From Methanoregula sp. (lineage in GTDB: Archaea > Halobacteriota > Methanomicrobia > Methanomicrobiales > Methanospirillaceae): a stretch of DNA of 6,956 bases. This document shows positions 4,213-6,956 of the stretch, in pieces (the first letter of the stretch is position 1; each line of letters begins with the position of its first letter). Position numbers and translations under genes: made by a program. The DNA is taken from the NCBI GenBank assembly GCA_003136075.1, contig PNBP01000141.1, positions 1 through 6,956 on the forward strand, given 5' to 3'. A model generated the notes under the pieces. It was not told the DNA's origin, ran no database searches, and saw only the letters and a list, made by a program, of their open reading frames with translations.

Positions 4213-6873
4213 ATGACCAACATAACCCGGGTTGGCGCCGACATAAAACTCCCCGAACTCCTCGCGCCCGCTGGCTCTCCGGAGGCATTTCAGGCTGCAA
4301 TCGCCGCAGGGGCTGATGCGGTGTACCTGAGTGGCAGGCAGTTTGGAGCCCGAAAATTTGCACGGAATTTTTCCGATGATGAGATCAAAGAAGCAGTCTG
4401 CTCTGCTCATACACAGGGTGTGCGGGTCTACGTGACAGTAAACACGCTCATCCATGACCGGGAACTATCCGGTGTTGCAGAGTACCTTGTCTGGCTGTAC
4501 GCTATCGGCGTCGATGCGGTGCTCGTACAGGATTTGGGCATCGCAGCACTTGCAAAAAAACTGGCTCCAGGTCTTACCCTGCATGCCTCCACCCAGATGA
4601 CCATTCATTCTGCTGACGGAGTGAAATGGGCAGCGGAACAGGGATTTTCCCGGGTTGTTCTCGCACGCGAACTTTCCCTTGCTGACGTGCAGGCGATTGC
4701 AGCGGAAACCGCATCGCTTGGCATCGGTCTTGAAGTGTTTGTACACGGAGCCCTCTGCTATTGCTGGTCCGGCCAGTGCCTGTTGTCATCCGTCATTGGC
4801 GGGCGAAGCGGAAACCGGGGCATGTGCGCCCAGCCCTGCCGGAAACCGTATACATTTGTCACCGGGGACCGCGATAAATATGGCAATCCTGTCAATATGC
4901 ACACCATTCCAAAAAAAGAACGGTTCCTCCTCTCCCCAAAAGACCTCTCGACCCACCCGCACCTGTCAGAACTTGCCCGTGCACCGGTCGCTTCCCTGAA
5001 AATTGAAGGCAGGATGAAATCTCCTGAATACGTCACGACGGTCGTATCGATTTACCGGCGTGCGCTCGACGCAATTGCTGCCGGTACCTGGGGACCAGAA
5101 AACAATGATATGCATGACCTGCTGCTTGCATTCAACCGGGGGTTTACGAAAGGGTATCTTTTCGGCGACCGTCATGCCGACCTGATGGGCCGCGACCAGC
5201 CGGACAACCGGGGACTCTTTATTGGGATGGTAACCCGGTTTGACAAACAGTCAGGAACTGTGACGGTGCAGTGCGAAACTCCCATCGCGCTGCATTCCGG
5301 AGATGGGGTGCTCTTCTCGCACCCGGACCAGCCTGAAGCCGCATGGGGATGTGCCCTCAACAATGAGCCGGTCAGTTTACAATCCTCACTCACCTTCTCC
5401 CTCCCTCAACCAGTACCCGTGGGAGCCCGGCTGTACCTGACATCGTCCGGCGCGCTGCGGGCAAGGGCCCGCCAGATTGTGGCAAAACCTCCCGCTGAAC
5501 TCCGTCACCCGGTCATGCTGGATTTGACCGCGTCGGTTATGCCGGACGGCACACTGGTTCTTGGCGGGATGATCGCTGCCGGCAGCACAAAGCCGATTGT
5601 GGTTCCAGAAACACAGTCACGCATCCTTGTTCCGGCCGATTCCCGGTCGCTTACCCCAGGACAGCTGGCACTATCGCTCACAAAAACCGGCGGGACACCC
5701 TTTGCCATCCGTGAATTTGCTCTTGATTATAACGGTGGAATGTTTGCCCCGGTTGCCGAACTTAACCGTGTCAGACGGGAGTTCCTCTTGTCTGCCCAGA
5801 CAATACTTGTGCAGGCCGCTCTCCCATCAGATCAACAAATACGTGCGGCACGGGAGCGGCTGACCACTTTTGTCAATGACTGGCATTTACTTCATACGGA
5901 GCACACCCCTTTACCGGTAACGATTCCGGTCAGTCTCGCCCTTTCTACTGACGCCCTTGATGGTGTAGTGGCAGCGGTAAATGCGGGTGCAGATATCATT
6001 TACTTTGAGCCCACATTTCATCAGGGCCCGACAGGATGTGCGAAACCCCGGGATCCTGATGATATCCCCTCACAGATCCGTGAAGCACTTGCCTGTTGCC
6101 GCACCACCAAAACCCGCATGGTCTGGAAATTCCCGCGGATCACCCGCCAGAGATTCCTTGACAAAGCGATATCCCTGATTCCTGCGCTGGTAAGCGATGG
6201 GCTTACAGAATGTATGGTCGATAATACCGGTGCTGCACGTGCAATCCGTTCAGCTCTGCCTGGTTTGGAGATTGCCGGATCGATGGGGCTGAACGTGTTC
6301 AACCACCTGGCACTTGACAAACTCACCCGTGTGCCGTTCCATCTGGTCACTCTCTCACCGGAGCTCTCTGGCAGAGAGATAACAGAATTATGCCATGCAG
6401 CGGCGGGTATTCCTCATCTTCCGGACTGTGCCGTTATGGTACAGGGTGCCGTTGAAGCCATGATTTCAGAAGACTGCCTACCTCAACCGGTAGGCATGTG
6501 CAACCACCCCAACTCTACCAGGACTGATGATGCCGTCCCTTTCCTTGGGATTCAGGATGAGACCCGCCGGATCTTTCCGGTCATCGTGGACAGTGAATGC
6601 CGGACACACCTGTTCAATGCGATGGAGACCTGCCTGATCGATTACCTGCCACTCCTGTTTGATGCAGGAATCCATTCGATAATAATCGATGCCCGTATGA
6701 GATCGCCTGCATATGTCAGCGAGATGGTGAACATTTACCACGAGGCAATCACCATGGCACAATCAGACAGCTTGGATTCATCCCGGCACCTCCGGAACTT
6801 AAAAGAACAGATCAAACGAATCACCGGGGGCCTCATCACATCAGGGCCGTTCCTCCACGGGTTAAAGGAATAA
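4213..6873 (+). CDS. U32 family protein with two U32 lobes, probable RNA hydroxylase-type Fe-S protein
   Basis: This 886-residue protein belongs to peptidase family U32, long labelled collagenase-like. Its bacterial members RlhA and TrhP install 5-hydroxycytidine in 23S rRNA and 5-hydroxyuridine in tRNA. The first lobe (about 13-290) has ELLAPAGS (15-22), GADAVYLSG (33-41), HASTQM (124-129), VHGALC (177-182), GRSGNRGMCAQPCR (197-210) and SLKIEGRMKSPEYV (261-274). Cys182, 189, 205 and 209 fit the family's Fe-S ligand pattern. A middle region (about 330-540) corresponds to the post-U32 collagenase-type domain. The C-terminal part (about 570-850) is a diverged second U32 lobe ending in IIIDARMRSPAYVSEMV, parallel to the first-lobe signature. 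The start is supported by GGGAG upstream. Protease activity is doubtful for this family; a role in rRNA or tRNA hydroxylation is inference, and the exact substrate is unknown. Confidence 0.88.
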   Translation: MTNITRVGADIKLPELLAPAGSPEAFQAAIAAGADAVYLSGRQFGARKFARNFSDDEIKEAVCSAHTQGVRVYVTVNTLIHDRELSGVAEYLVWLYAIGVDAVLVQDLGIAALAKKLAPGLTLHASTQMTIHSADGVKWAAEQGFSRVVLARELSLADVQAIAAETASLGIGLEVFVHGALCYCWSGQCLLSSVIGGRSGNRGMCAQPCRKPYTFVTGDRDKYGNPVNMHTIPKKERFLLSPKDLSTHPHLSELARAPVASLKIEGRMKSPEYVTTVVSIYRRALDAIAAGTWGPENNDMHDLLLAFNRGFTKGYLFGDRHADLMGRDQPDNRGLFIGMVTRFDKQSGTVTVQCETPIALHSGDGVLFSHPDQPEAAWGCALNNEPVSLQSSLTFSLPQPVPVGARLYLTSSGALRARARQIVAKPPAELRHPVMLDLTASVMPDGTLVLGGMIAAGSTKPIVVPETQSRILVPADSRSLTPGQLALSLTKTGGTPFAIREFALDYNGGMFAPVAELNRVRREFLLSAQTILVQAALPSDQQIRAARERLTTFVNDWHLLHTEHTPLPVTIPVSLALSTDALDGVVAAVNAGADIIYFEPTFHQGPTGCAKPRDPDDIPSQIREALACCRTTKTRMVWKFPRITRQRFLDKAISLIPALVSDGLTECMVDNTGAARAIRSALPGLEIAGSMGLNVFNHLALDKLTRVPFHLVTLSPELSGREITELCHAAAGIPHLPDCAVMVQGAVEAMISEDCLPQPVGMCNHPNSTRTDDAVPFLGIQDETRRIFPVIVDSECRTHLFNAMETCLIDYLPLLFDAGIHSIIIDARMRSPAYVSEMVNIYHEAITMAQSDSLDSSRHLRNLKEQIKRITGGLITSGPFLHGLKE

Positions 6874-6880
6874 TTTTTTT
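6874..6880 (+). terminator. T-tract immediately after the U32 gene
   Basis: Seven T directly follow the TAA stop codon, consistent with archaeal oligo-T termination of the membrane-protein/U32 transcript. Confidence 0.5.
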
Positions 6881-6910
6881 GGCTCTGAGAAAACCTCTTT
6901 CATAACACGC

Positions 6911-6953
6911 AGCCCCCCTCTTGCGCCACCAGTCTCCCAAGGGGGACGGGGCT
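6911..6953. repeat. GC-rich hairpin at the right edge
   Basis: AGCCCC at 6911-6916 is the reverse complement of GGGGCT at 6948-6953, and inside it CTTG (6920-6923) pairs with CAAG (6938-6941). A run of C and a run of G between these arms can slide against each other. The result is a long imperfect stem with a loop of about 14 bases. It is not followed by a visible T-tract before the window ends. It could be a terminator for a convergent gene, part of an RNA, or the edge of a repeat; the window is too short to decide. Confidence 0.4.
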
Positions 6954-6956
6954 CAA

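Overview
The window looks like a methanogenic euryarchaeon, most likely of the order Methanomicrobiales. The evidence is a bacterial-type dnaK-dnaJ pair sitting in a genome that otherwise has archaeal features. These include an archaeal THUMP/Trm11-type tRNA guanosine methyltransferase, AT-rich intergenic regions with BRE/TATA-like promoters, and T-tracts after stop codons in place of classical hairpin terminators. The order-level assignment is inference from gene content and base composition; no RNA marker gene is present.

All complete genes are on the + strand. At the left edge, bases 1 to about 73 do not belong with what follows. DnaK similarity starts abruptly near base 74, and the flanking bases read better on the minus strand as a GC-rich piece of ribose-phosphate pyrophosphokinase, so the edge is probably a chimeric assembly junction or a rearrangement. 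From 74 to 898 lies the C-terminal part of DnaK (substrate-binding domain, lid and tail). It is followed 5 nt later by a complete DnaJ (904-2019). Together they form the Hsp70 folding machine.

Bases 2020-2533 are a long AT-rich gap without a confident gene. It contains two T-tracts, a very good BRE/TATA element (GAAACCTTTATA), a GC-rich island with two mutually exclusive hairpins, a possible 48-codon ORF, and an operator-like inverted repeat just after a second TATA-like box. This gap is the least explained part of the window and could hold a small RNA gene.

From 2534 to 3505 is a THUMP-type RNA methyltransferase of the archaeal Trm11/Trm-G10 family. After a 158-nt gap with a T-tract and promoter-like elements come two tightly spaced genes. 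The first (3664-4206) is a small polytopic membrane protein resembling the small multidrug export/COG2426 family. The second (4213-6873) is an 886-residue U32 family protein with two recognisable U32 lobes, the first carrying an intact four-cysteine Fe-S signature. U32 relatives hydroxylate tRNA or rRNA, so two of the three genes in the right half may act in RNA modification.

After the last stop codon a T-tract is followed by a GC-rich hairpin that runs to the window edge. I did not find a clear new multi-gene system. The best candidates for novelty are the 2020-2533 gap and the duplicated U32 protein.
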